24,225 nucleotides of DNA from a virus, in the IMG/VR virus record IMGVR_UViG_3300025030_000409, positions 1-24,225 of that record. One strand, written 5' to 3'. How positions within the stretch are numbered: the first letter of the stretch is position 1; the number at the start of each line of letters is the position of its first letter. The notes beneath the pieces were generated by a model, which saw only the letters and a list, made by a program, of their open reading frames with translations, did not search any database and was not told the origin of the DNA. This document shows positions 12,507 to 17,768 of this stretch, one piece after another. The position numbers and the translations under genes were made by a program.

Positions 12507-12927
12507 CGTCCCCTCTCATTCCAACGCCCGGCCTCACGACCGGACTGACTACTCGGCCTAAGCGGTACACGTGCCCGCAGCTACATGTCCTGAAAATGTA
12601 GCGACGCGAACGTTGCCACGGGCTCCACCGACCCACAGAAACAGGCGTGCAATTATGGGGCGGGAGGCTAGGTGCAGGTGGGTCCACAAGTGCTCCCTTT
12701 GGCAACAGCGTAGGCTGCGCCGCCAGCTTGTTCCGCACCTGCACGATATTTATGGTGTACGGGCCGGATTCCATGTCCGCCACGATCTGGTCTTTGCCCA
12801 TAGCTTCAAAGTAATCGCGGTCAGATGGCTCCCCATCCTCCCACCAGTACCCCGTTTTTTGTTGGGGAGTGAGGTAAACGGTGATAACTCTATTCGTAGC
12901 GTCCCACCAACATCGTGTGGACTTCAT
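12475..12927 (-). CDS. Hypothetical protein, 150 residues
   Basis: ATG 12927 after GGAGAAGGGGAG. STRCWWDATNRVITVYL and PYTINIVQV are strands; RRYIFRTCSCGHVYRLGRV has a CxC-G-H cluster that may bind zinc. The frame does not stop where the neighbours' genes do: it runs through the whole hairpin element (residues VVRPGVG) and into the next gene by 32 bases before TAG 12475. The last 20 residues may therefore be a by-product of a lost stop codon. Family unknown. Confidence 0.6.
   Translation of the reverse strand: MKSTRCWWDATNRVITVYLTPQQKTGYWWEDGEPSDRDYFEAMGKDQIVADMESGPYTINIVQVRNKLAAQPTLLPKGALVDPPAPSLPPHNCTPVSVGRWSPWQRSRRYIFRTCSCGHVYRLGRVVSPVVRPGVGMRGDDGYNYNYRNP
12523..12550 (-). repeat. GNRA hairpin element, copy 2
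   Basis: The consensus stem GTCCGGTC/GGCCGGGC with loop GTGA, inside the reading frame of the upstream gene and before GAGGGG and ATG 12506. Confidence 0.85.
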
Positions 12928-12943
12928 CTCCCCTTCTCCTTCC

Positions 12944-12971
12944 AACGCCCGGCCTCGCGACCGGACTGGCT
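12944..12971 (-). repeat. GNRA hairpin element, copy 3
   Basis: The consensus stem with loop GCGA, flanked by AGCCA and GTTGGA, followed by GGAGAAGGGGAG and ATG 12927. Confidence 0.88.
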
Positions 12972-12975
12972 TTGG

Positions 12976-13257
12976 TTATTCCGCTCCGGCCCCGATGTCA
13001 TTGGCGTCCTCAAACCCGCGGAAGAGGCCGCTGCGAAAGCCCTTCACGAAATCCTTTTCACAGTCCGGGTCGTCCATCAGGACGCAGTTCTGAGATTTGC
13101 GGTAGGAATCAACGACGTTGTCTGCGTTGGCCGTGAATTGCTCATACGTTGCCCAAGGATTTCCTTGGGCGTCAGCTATCCCTGCCTCGAATCCGAGAAG
13201 CCAGGGGTTCTCGTAATCGCTGATGTTGAGGGGCTGGCCGGCCTTGAAGATAAACAT
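12976..13257 (-). CDS. Hypothetical protein, 93 residues
   Basis: ATG 13257 after GGAGGAGGAG. ENPWLLGFEAGIADAQGNPWA and DCEKDFVKGFRSGLFRGFEDA are two similar amphipathic segments of the form GFxxGxxxG, a pattern known from small phage proteins with a repeated FxxGF helix. Acidic overall. A GNRA hairpin precedes it. Function unknown. Confidence 0.65.
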   Translation of the reverse strand: MFIFKAGQPLNISDYENPWLLGFEAGIADAQGNPWATYEQFTANADNVVDSYRKSQNCVLMDDPDCEKDFVKGFRSGLFRGFEDANDIGAGAE

Positions 13258-13280
13258 CTCTAGTCCTTTCTCCTCCTCCC

Positions 13281-13308
13281 AACGTCCGGCCTCACAGCCG
13301 GGCTTGCT
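13281..13308 (-). repeat. GNRA hairpin element, copy 4
   Basis: The stem GCCCGGCT/GGCCGGAC with loop GTGA; one C-A mismatch, and C-G replaces the usual U-G in the seventh pair. Followed by GGAGGAGGAG and ATG 13257. Confidence 0.8.
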
Positions 13309-13332
13309 TCGTTCCGCAGGCCTTCCAGTTGC

Positions 13333-13569
13333 CTACCCCTCCACAAAGCGCTGCAATTGCGCTACGCGATCCCATTCCCAATGGCCTATGGCCCCGTTGT
13401 GGAATTTGTACCCCGGCGGGACAACCACCCGGTCGCTATATCCGCCTGCCCGGGCGCAGTCCCTCTGGTCGCTGGCAATGCACTTGTCGGCTGCTGCGAT
13501 GGTTTGATGAGAGTGGCCGCACGAACCGCGGACACTCCCTACGCATTTATACCCTGCTCCCGCTGCCAT
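13333..13569 (-). CDS. Small Cys/His protein, 78 residues
   Basis: ATG 13569 after AAAGGAGAGGGACA. GYKCVGSVRGSCGHSHQTIAAADKCIASD has three Cys and two His in a zinc-finger-like spacing. It resembles the protein at 16138-16359, which has YGECGHAHRSDDAAVKCA: both share CGHxHx(6-7)KC, so the two cassettes may be distant paralogues. Function unknown. Confidence 0.65.
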   Translation of the reverse strand: MAAGAGYKCVGSVRGSCGHSHQTIAAADKCIASDQRDCARAGGYSDRVVVPPGYKFHNGAIGHWEWDRVAQLQRFVEG

Positions 13570-13585
13570 TGTCCCTCTCCTTTCT

Positions 13586-13613
13586 AACGCCCGGCCTCGC
13601 GACCGGACTGGCT
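13586..13613 (-). repeat. GNRA hairpin element, copy 5
   Basis: The consensus stem, loop GCGA. Its first base is the last base of the upstream gene's TAA stop. Followed by AAAGGAGAGG and ATG 13569. Confidence 0.88.
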
Positions 13614-14107
13614 TATGGAGTGCCCGGCAGCATATCGAGAAATATTTGCTGGCGCTCCTCAGGCGTCAGGGTTTCCATTGCGGCGCGGGCGACCATAATG
13701 AATTCCTGCCGCTCATTTTGTGCCAACTCGGAGAGCTTCGGGCCGTGACCGGCCAAGTACTCCTCAATCGCGGGCCAGAGCCGTGGCGCCCAATCGCGTG
13801 CATCGATGATCGTTTCTAAAAGAGCGACTTGTCCCTCCTCATCGACCACGAAGAGGTTGTGCGTGCTGGACTGGTTTTTGCGGCTCCCCGATATGGAGCA
13901 GTCCAAGTATAGCGATGGGCTGATCCATTGGAGTCGATCTTCGTTGAGGAACTCCCCCCGTAGGGAATACCCGTCCGTGTTGAGCTTGTTCAGCCCAGTC
14001 ACGGTCTTGATCCAGCCGCCGTTGTAGCGGCTGTAGCGTGTGCCAGCGGCCTGTTTAGCCAGCGCGTTCGGATTCAGCAACATCTGCCCCTTTTGGTTCC
14101 GGTCCAT
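13613..14107 (-). CDS. Hypothetical protein, 164 residues
   Basis: ATG 14107 after GAAGGAGAGGGAAA. The N-terminal part is LLNPNALAKQAAGTRYSRYN, a central beta-rich part contains RGEFLNEDRLQWISPSLYLD, and LFVVDEEGQVALLETIIDA looks like a conserved strand-helix unit; the C-terminus is helical (SELAQNERQEFIMVARAAME and TPEERQQIFLDML). No family recognised. The TAA stop abuts hairpin copy 5. Confidence 0.65.
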   Translation of the reverse strand: MDRNQKGQMLLNPNALAKQAAGTRYSRYNGGWIKTVTGLNKLNTDGYSLRGEFLNEDRLQWISPSLYLDCSISGSRKNQSSTHNLFVVDEEGQVALLETIIDARDWAPRLWPAIEEYLAGHGPKLSELAQNERQEFIMVARAAMETLTPEERQQIFLDMLPGTP

Positions 14108-14125
14108 TTTCCCTCTCCTTCGTCC

Positions 14126-14153
14126 AACGTCCGGCCTCACGACCGGACTGGCT
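14126..14153 (-). repeat. GNRA hairpin element, copy 6
   Basis: The stem GTCCGGTC/GGCCGGAC with loop GTGA; the second pair is U-A instead of U-G, which keeps the helix. Followed by GAAGGAGAGG and ATG 14107. Confidence 0.88.
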
Positions 14154-14163
14154 TCGCGCGTGC

Positions 14164-14334
14164 TTAGGCCCGAACCTCGAAGTACTCCTTACACAACGGG
14201 CAGTACCCCGTAAGGTCCGCCGCATCGTTCCATCGCAATTCGATCTGCTCGCTGCCGCACAACGGGCAGCTACCCAGTGCGTTCAGTGCGTTCAGTGCGT
14301 CCAGATACTCCTGGCTGATTCTGCTCGTAATCAT
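14164..14334 (-). CDS. Double-CxxC zinc-ribbon microprotein, 56 residues
   Basis: ATG 14334 after AGAAGGAGAAGGAC, TAA 14164-14166. GSCPLCGSEQ and GYCPLCKEYFEV, separated by 22 residues, form a textbook zinc ribbon. The N-terminal helix includes a short tandem repeat (ALNALNALG, from three 9-bp units at 14275-14301). Bounded on both sides by hairpin elements. Function unknown. Confidence 0.75.
   Translation of the reverse strand: MITSRISQEYLDALNALNALGSCPLCGSEQIELRWNDAADLTGYCPLCKEYFEVRA
14275..14301 (-). repeat. Three 9-bp tandem repeats
   Basis: CAGTGCGTT twice and CAGTGCGTC once (plus-strand reading); in frame, coding ALN-ALN-ALG. Confidence 0.8.
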
Positions 14335-14348
14335 GTCCTTCTCCTTCT

Positions 14349-14376
14349 AACGCCCGGCCTCTCGACCGGACTGGCT
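14349..14376 (-). repeat. GNRA hairpin element, copy 7
   Basis: The consensus stem with loop GAGA, still a GNRA sequence. Followed by AGAAGGAGAAGG and ATG 14334. Confidence 0.88.
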
Positions 14377-14384
14377 TCGTTGAG

Positions 14385-14561
14385 CTAGATGCTCTCTAGT
14401 GGTTCTCTCTGCACTGGTAGGTTGCAAACTAGGCAGATAGCGTCTGCCGGACCGTCCTCCCAGGCGAGAGCATTGCCGGAGGAATCCCAGCACACAGGAA
14501 TTTCCCTGTGTGCTTTGGGAAATTGGCAGTAGGTCTCTGTTGGGCTCTCGATCATGTTCAT
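14385..14561 (-). CDS. Small Cys-containing protein, 58 residues
   Basis: ATG 14561 (or 14555) after GGAGAAGGAGATGGGGAA. YCQFPKAHREIPVCWDSSGNA and ICLVCNLPVQ: a CxxC plus two earlier Cys suggests a zinc ribbon. Function unknown. Confidence 0.6.
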   Translation of the reverse strand: MNMIESPTETYCQFPKAHREIPVCWDSSGNALAWEDGPADAICLVCNLPVQREPLESI

Positions 14562-14579
14562 TTCCCCATCTCCTTCTCC

Positions 14580-14607
14580 AACGCCCGGCCTCACGACCGG
14601 ACTGGCT
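14580..14607 (-). repeat. GNRA hairpin element, copy 8
   Basis: The exact consensus stem, loop GTGA, followed by GGAGAAGGAG and ATG 14561. Confidence 0.88.
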
Positions 14608-14619
14608 ACTCCGCTAACG

Positions 14620-14649
14620 CCTGCCCCTGAAGAGGCAGGATGTCAGGGG
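14620..14649 (-). other. Two mutually exclusive hairpins
   Basis: CCTGCC (14620-14625) pairs with GGCAGG (14634-14639), and CCCCTGA (14624-14630) pairs with TCAGGGG (14643-14649). The arms overlap, so only one can form. It lies between the stop of the gene ending at 14662 and hairpin element 8. Confidence 0.5.
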
Positions 14650-14661
14650 ACTAGCGCCCAC

Positions 14662-15063
14662 TCACGTAGGCGGGTTGCCTTCGCCTCGCGGCGCAGCCTC
14701 AAACAGTTCCAACCGTTCCAACCGTTCCAACGTTAGAACTTGTCCGGGTTGTAAATATTGGGCTCTTGAATCTTGCGCGCTCAGGTGAGCGCGTAAAACT
14801 GAGGCCCGGTAGCTGAAACTGAGGAGAGTATCAAACTCCTCCTCGGTTTCGGGCATTTCTACGGGGGAACAGTAGTCCCTCGCTTCCTGGTAGGTGGGGA
14901 AGCTTCTCTCCCACCCTTCACCAGGGGGACAACCCCGCCTCCAAAGCATCCAACCAGTTTTAGACCGACGTAGCCAGATGTTATGGTGAGTATGTTGACT
15001 GCATCTGACTGGTACTGCCTCAACAAAGAGATCAGCTTCGCAACATACAGTGCTGATTTTCAT
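14662..15063 (-). CDS. Hypothetical protein, 133 residues
   Basis: ATG 15063 after AGAAGGAGAAACGGAG. The first half is Cys/His-rich (STVCCEADLFVEAVPVRCSQ, then HTHHNIW) and contains RSFPTYQEARDYC; the second half is acidic and helical. Near the end, LERLERLEL comes from three 9-bp tandem repeats. No family recognised. Confidence 0.6.
   Translation of the reverse strand: MKISTVCCEADLFVEAVPVRCSQHTHHNIWLRRSKTGWMLWRRGCPPGEGWERSFPTYQEARDYCSPVEMPETEEEFDTLLSFSYRASVLRAHLSAQDSRAQYLQPGQVLTLERLERLELFEAAPRGEGNPPT
14706..14732 (-). repeat. Three 9-bp tandem repeats
   Basis: GTTCCAACC twice and GTTCCAACG once; in frame, coding the LERLERLE stretch of the gene at 14662-15063. Confidence 0.8.
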
Positions 15064-15079
15064 CTCCGTTTCTCCTTCT

Positions 15080-15101
15080 AACGCTCGGCCTCGGACTGGT
15101 T
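15080..15101 (-). repeat. GNRA hairpin element, copy 9 (degenerate)
   Basis: Same position and flanks (AACCAGTCCG and GCGTT) but an internal deletion removes the tetraloop and part of each arm. It probably no longer folds as the others do. The gene downstream (ATG 15063) keeps a normal Shine-Dalgarno site. Confidence 0.7.
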
Positions 15102-15125
15102 GGGTTTTGCCAGGGTCAGGCACGA

Positions 15126-15656
15126 TCAATACCACGTGCCATCCTGGTTCTGGTGAGTGAAGATGGTTTTCCCATCCCACGGGCAATCGGGGCAAAGCGC
15201 GGCATGGAGCGCGAGTAGTGCCGGCATGTGCGCAGCAATGCCCTCGTCCCGTAGGCGGTTGCCCTCGGACCGTAGGCGGTTGCCCTCGGTCCACAGCCGG
15301 GTGCCCTCGGCCCACAGGCGGTCACCCTCGATCCACAGGCGGTTGTCCTCAGCCCGTAGGCGGTCGCCCTCGATCCACAGGCGGTCGCCCTCGGCACGTA
15401 GGCGTCTGCCCTCGGCCCACAGGCGGCTGCCCTCGTCCCGTAGGCGGTTGCCCTCGGTCCACAGGCGTCTGCCCTCGTCCCGTGTCTCCCCCAGCGCGGC
15501 GGGGAGGCGCTCAGGCGGGATGAGTTGAAACAGCCTCAGGCGGAGCGGGATTTCCGATGCGGGCTTATTGGCGCGGATATATTCCACGCGCTTCTCGAAG
15601 CTGGTTACGATCTCGAGGAGTACATCGTGATGGCAGTGCACCCCTAGCTCGTCCAT
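15126..15656 (-). CDS. Heptad-repeat protein (RLxxEGx), 176 residues
   Basis: ATG 15656. Residues 1-60 form a helical N-terminal domain (DVLLEIVTSFEKRVEYIRAN, PERLPAALGE). Residues 64-140 are 11 consecutive heptads RL(W/R)xEG(N/D), presumably a long coil or helical solenoid. The last 35 residues, MPALLALHAALCPDCPWDGK followed by TIFTHQ, form a short terminal domain with CPDCPW. Such RLxAEGD repeats are seen in uncharacterised environmental phage proteins. Function unknown; the repeat array is probably a variable-length spacer or binding rod. Confidence 0.75.
   Translation of the reverse strand: MDELGVHCHHDVLLEIVTSFEKRVEYIRANKPASEIPLRLRLFQLIPPERLPAALGETRDEGRRLWTEGNRLRDEGSRLWAEGRRLRAEGDRLWIEGDRLRAEDNRLWIEGDRLWAEGTRLWTEGNRLRSEGNRLRDEGIAAHMPALLALHAALCPDCPWDGKTIFTHQNQDGTWY
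15237..15467 (-). repeat. 21-bp tandem repeats encoding 11 heptads
   Basis: Eleven in-frame 21-bp units. Units alternate RLW and RLR types and share most bases with each other, consistent with unit duplication. Confidence 0.9.
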
Positions 15657-15671
15657 TCCCGTTCTCCTTTC

Positions 15672-15699
15672 AACGCCCGGCCTCGCGACCGGGCTGGCT
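15672..15699 (-). repeat. GNRA hairpin element, copy 10
   Basis: The stem GCCCGGTC/GGCCGGGC with loop GCGA; C-G replaces the consensus U-G at pair two. Followed by AAAGGAGAAC and ATG 15656. Confidence 0.88.
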
Positions 15700-15738
15700 T
15701 TAGTCCCTCTCGCTTGGGGCTGACCCAGGCGGCAGGGG

Positions 15739-15939
15739 CTAGATGCACCCGCAGCCGTACCGTCGGTCCTCGGCGGTACATCTGCACGGCGAGCCGTCAG
15801 GTGCTCTATGCCAGGACTCAGCGTGGGGGTGCGCTGTCCGATAAGCCTGGTGTTCTGGCCCAGGCTTGTCCTGGATATGGTTGGCGAGCAGACTATACCA
15901 CTTGCCACAAACCGGGCAGTATCCCTGTCCCGTTCTCAT
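15739..15939 (-). CDS. Cys-rich zinc-binding microprotein, 66 residues
   Basis: ATG 15939 after GGAGAAGAAGGGACG. GYCPVCGKWYS at the start, then ANHIQDKPGPEHQAYRTAHPH, then PCRCTAEDRRYGCGCI at the end. The first CxxC with the two His groups resembles a C2H2-like finger; the C-terminal Cys cluster could bind a second metal. Preceded by a type-2 hairpin, not the GNRA type. Confidence 0.65.
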   Translation of the reverse strand: MRTGQGYCPVCGKWYSLLANHIQDKPGPEHQAYRTAHPHAESWHRAPDGSPCRCTAEDRRYGCGCI

Positions 15940-15960
15940 CGTCCCTTCTTCTCCCTTTCC

Positions 15961-15987
15961 ACTACTCCCCGGCCCGGCCAGGGGACC
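15961..15987 (-). repeat. Type-2 start-associated hairpin, copy 1
   Basis: Sense strand minus. The stem is TCCCC/GGGGA with inner GGC/GCC and a one-base bulge. It occupies the same position relative to the Shine-Dalgarno site (AAGGGAGAAG) and ATG 15939 as the GNRA element elsewhere. Sequence unrelated to type 1 except GC content. Confidence 0.7.
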
Positions 15988-15990
15988 TGT

Positions 15991-16034
15991 TCTCCGCTCG
16001 AATCTGCCCGTACGTGGGCAGGTGCCAGCGGAGA
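15991..16034 (-). other. Nested 44-base hairpin in a geneless cassette
   Basis: The outer stem TCTCCGCT/AGCGGAGA (15991-15998, 16027-16034), a symmetric 5+5 internal loop, the inner stem CTGCCC/GGGCAG (16004-16009, 16016-16021), loop of six. All pairs perfect. No reading frame with a start occupies the interval 15988-16068, so this is a candidate structured RNA. Confidence 0.6.
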
Positions 16035-16068
16035 GGCTGGCTATTCAGTTGTCAGGTTGTCATTGAGA

Positions 16069-16074
16069 TTACAT
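16069..16074 (-). other. Start-stop codon pair (ATG TAA) behind a good Shine-Dalgarno site
   Basis: On the minus strand GGAGAGGGAGAGCC is followed by ATG (16074-16072) and directly by TAA. Hairpin copy 12 lies upstream as for real genes. Either the remnant of a lost gene or a minimal ORF that loads and releases ribosomes. Confidence 0.5.
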
Positions 16075-16088
16075 GGCTCTCCCTCTCC

Positions 16089-16116
16089 AACGCCCGGCCT
16101 CGCGACCGGACTGGCT
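16089..16116 (-). repeat. GNRA hairpin element, copy 11 (before ATG TAA)
   Basis: The exact consensus stem with loop GCGA and flanks AGCCA and GTTGGA, but followed by a start-stop pair and not by a gene. Confidence 0.88.
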
Positions 16117-16137
16117 ACTCCGCGCCCGACCTTGGCG

Positions 16138-16359
16138 TTAGACGCCTACGGTAGTCCTCCGCGTGCACCGATCCGCGACGCGGCGGAGGTCTGCGCGGGA
16201 ATTGATGCCATAGAATTCTGCCGCTTGCTTGTCGCCGTGCAGGATTCGGATGGCGCACTTCACGGCGGCATCGTCTGACCTGTGGGCATGGCCGCATTCG
16301 CCGTATGGCCACGTATCAGAATAATAGTATGTGGTGACTCCGTGCCGGTCTTTCATCAT
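16138..16359 (-). CDS. Small Cys/His protein, 73 residues
   Basis: ATG 16359 (or 16356) after GGAGAAGGAGAGGA. TTYYYSDTWPYGECGHAHRS, DDAAVKCAIRILHG and then a basic tail. CGHAHxxxDAAVKC is shared with the protein at 13333-13569 (CGHSHx6DKC), suggesting an old duplication of a cassette. Function unknown. Confidence 0.65.
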   Translation of the reverse strand: MMKDRHGVTTYYYSDTWPYGECGHAHRSDDAAVKCAIRILHGDKQAAEFYGINSRADLRRVADRCTRRTTVGV

Positions 16360-16373
16360 TCCTCTCCTTCTCC

Positions 16374-16401
16374 AACGCCCGGCCTCACGGTCGGACTGGC
16401 T
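16374..16401 (-). repeat. GNRA hairpin element, copy 12
   Basis: The stem GTCCGACC/GGCCGGGC with loop GTGA; one A-C mismatch, while the seventh pair is C-G instead of U-G. Followed by GGAGAAGGAGAGGA and ATG 16359. Confidence 0.82.
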
Positions 16402-16457
16402 TGCTGTTACCGTGTAATAGCTGCCGGGCTGTGGGCTTGGTTAGCGCTTGGCGCCGC

Positions 16458-16622
16458 CTAGCCGCGAGGCAGTACGGTAACTCCGGGTTGGTTTGTTTGC
16501 GATGGTGCGCAAGCCACGCAAACCGGGCATGTGGGGCGCTTCCCGCTGAGACTGATTGGTCGGGTCAGTCTACTGCCACACACCCTGCAGTACTCATACG
16601 TGCGCCCGATTTTCAGTGTCAT
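16458..16622 (-). CDS. Zinc-ribbon microprotein, 54 residues
   Basis: ATG 16622 after GAAGGAGTATACG; TAG 16458-16460. YEYCRVCGSRLTRP and RPTCPVCVACAPSQ are two CxxC knuckles 17 residues apart, plus a further CxxC. The tail is short and unstructured. The 57 bases between its stop and hairpin copy 12 hold nothing recognisable. Confidence 0.7.
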   Translation of the reverse strand: MTLKIGRTYEYCRVCGSRLTRPISLSGKRPTCPVCVACAPSQTNQPGVTVLPRG

Positions 16623-16633
16623 CGTATACTCCT

Positions 16634-16945
16634 TCAACGTCCGGCCTCGCGACCGGGCTTGCTAACTAAACTGCTTTCGGGCTCGCTCTTCGCCACAGGC
16701 ATATCAATTACGGCATCGGCGGCCCGACTGGCCTCGATCTGCTCAGTGCGTGCTGTGGCGATTGATTCCAACTCTGCGCGGCACTCATCATCCGCGTACC
16801 GAGCTAGCTTGGAGGCGATGGCGGGCTTGTCGGTCCATCACCGCCGCTGGGCGGGGTCCCACCGGAGGCCCGCGTCTTTGGGGATACCGCGCTCGTCGAA
16901 TGATGAGAGGGCTATGTAGTTGCTGCCCTCGCGTATGAGCCTCAT
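16634..16945 (-). pseudogene. Interrupted gene: in-frame TGA at a conserved Trp position
   Basis: ATG 16945 after a type-2 hairpin and AAAGGGAGAAG. The frame codes for a start SNYIALSSFDERGIPKDAG, LRWDPAQRR, then TGA (16840-16838), and continues in the same frame for 67 more codons: WTDKPAIASKLARYADDE, a charged helix and a tail that reads through hairpin copy 13 to TGA 16634-16636. The pattern PKxAGxRWxPxxxxWWT...A..L..YAD is known from phage and plasmid proteins, and there the interrupted position is Trp (TGG). So the gene is either inactivated by a TGG-to-TGA change, decoded by read-through, or affected by a sequence error. Elsewhere the genome uses TGA as a normal stop. Confidence 0.65.
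16636..16663 (-). repeat. GNRA hairpin element, copy 13
   Basis: The stem GCCCGGTC/GGCCGGAC with loop GCGA, one C-A mismatch. Followed by GAAGGAG and ATG 16622. It lies in the read-through frame of the interrupted gene. Confidence 0.82.
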
Positions 16946-16970
16946 CGTTCCGTTTCTCTCTTCTCCCTTT

Positions 16971-16998
16971 AACTACTCCCCGACCCGGCCAGGGGACC
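16971..16998 (-). repeat. Type-2 start-associated hairpin, copy 2
   Basis: Same as the copy at 15961, with one arm base changed so that a G-C pair becomes G-U. Followed by AAAGGGAGAAG and ATG 16945. Confidence 0.7.
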
Positions 16999-17029
16999 CG
17001 CCGGGCTTGTCACCGGCCTTGCGCATTAC

Positions 17030-17045
17030 AGGCCCCGAAGGGCCT
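17030..17045 (-). other. UUCG-tetraloop hairpin after the DUF2786 gene
   Basis: Minus strand AGGCCC-TTCG-GGGCCT: a six-bp perfect stem with an exceptionally stable UUCG loop, 10 bases after the gene's stop. No T-run follows, so probably an mRNA 3'-end protector or processing stop rather than a terminator. Confidence 0.6.
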
Positions 17046-17054
17046 TGACTCTGC

Positions 17055-17768
17055 CTAGGATAAGAGTAACCGGCCGCTGGTTAGAGTGCCCGGCCGTGAG
17101 AACGACACCCGGCTACCGGCCTGACGTCCAGCGGTCAGTCCCTCGTTGGATGTGGCACGCCCGGCACTACCACGCGCCAGGTGCGGGAATACGCCTTTGA
17201 CGGCTCTGTCTACGAGGTCCTTTTGGTAGAGTACCAGTGCCCGACCTTCCCCTTGAGCGAACGCCTCAAGGGGCTTGGCTAGGCGGTCGCGCAGAGTGGA
17301 CACGGCGCCGATAAAGTAGCTGGTCTTCCACGTTGTGCCATGCGTCCGGCCGCCGCTGGCCCGGTAGGTTTTGAAGTCCTTGAGAGCCATGCCTTCGAGT
17401 TGTTCGCCAATCCACAGGTACATAGAAAGGACTACCCGCACGTTGGTCCTGGTCCCGAACAGGTGAATCTTGCTGTCGGCCGGAGACCGTATTACCCGGC
17501 ATAGATTCGCTTTGGCGATAACGTGCGCTAAGGTTGGGCGCCAGTTATGATCGTATCCAAGATCAAGCATCCCGGCCTTTTCAGTCTCGCCCTTACCGTT
17601 GCCGGTATCCAAGCTGGCCCTGTCCAGGTTGTGCTTGAGTAAAAGCGCCTGTGCGCGCTCCAATGCAAGGGCGGCCTCGTTGGGGTTGCTGTTCGGATGC
17701 TCTGCCATCCGCAGCAGAGCGGTAATTTTCTCTAGTAGTGCATCGGAGACGGTAGCCGTGGTAGTCAT
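17055..17768 (-). CDS. DUF2786-domain protein
   Basis: 237 residues from ATG 17768, which overlaps the preceding stop (ATGA). LLEKITALLRMAEHPNSNPN followed by EAALALERAQALLLKHNLD (about residues 10-48) is the DUF2786 (PF10979) helical pair. The middle (LAHVIAKANLCRVI, IHLFGTRTNVRVVLSMY) and RTHGTTWKTSYFIGAVSTLR match the C-terminal half usually found with DUF2786. The family is common in phages and actinobacteria; function unknown. This is the only gene in the middle of the leftward block without a start-associated hairpin, consistent with its direct coupling to the ArdC-N-like gene. Confidence 0.8.
   Translation of the reverse strand: MTTTATVSDALLEKITALLRMAEHPNSNPNEAALALERAQALLLKHNLDRASLDTGNGKGETEKAGMLDLGYDHNWRPTLAHVIAKANLCRVIRSPADSKIHLFGTRTNVRVVLSMYLWIGEQLEGMALKDFKTYRASGGRTHGTTWKTSYFIGAVSTLRDRLAKPLEAFAQGEGRALVLYQKDLVDRAVKGVFPHLARGSAGRATSNEGLTAGRQAGSRVSFSRPGTLTSGRLLLS

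Noticed and set aside
11997-12548. Long open frames on the plus strand across the beta-helix repeats (QAHVVP and similar)
   Set aside because: They are antisense images of the 18-bp repeats; the minus strand has the start, Shine-Dalgarno site, hairpin element and a folding protein.
11628-16663. CRISPR array
   Set aside because: Repeats are separated by 120-850 bp of coding sequence and not by short spacers; no cas genes.
11613-16700. Integron-like attC cassette array
   Set aside because: Single-orientation small genes with repeated hairpins look like one, but the element has no R'/R'' core pair (GTTRRRY and RYYYAAC at both ends), it sits at the 5' end of genes next to the Shine-Dalgarno site, and no integrase is present.
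11628-16998. Repeated intrinsic terminators between genes
   Set aside because: None of the hairpins is followed by a T-run on the sense strand; each is followed by a purine-rich Shine-Dalgarno site.
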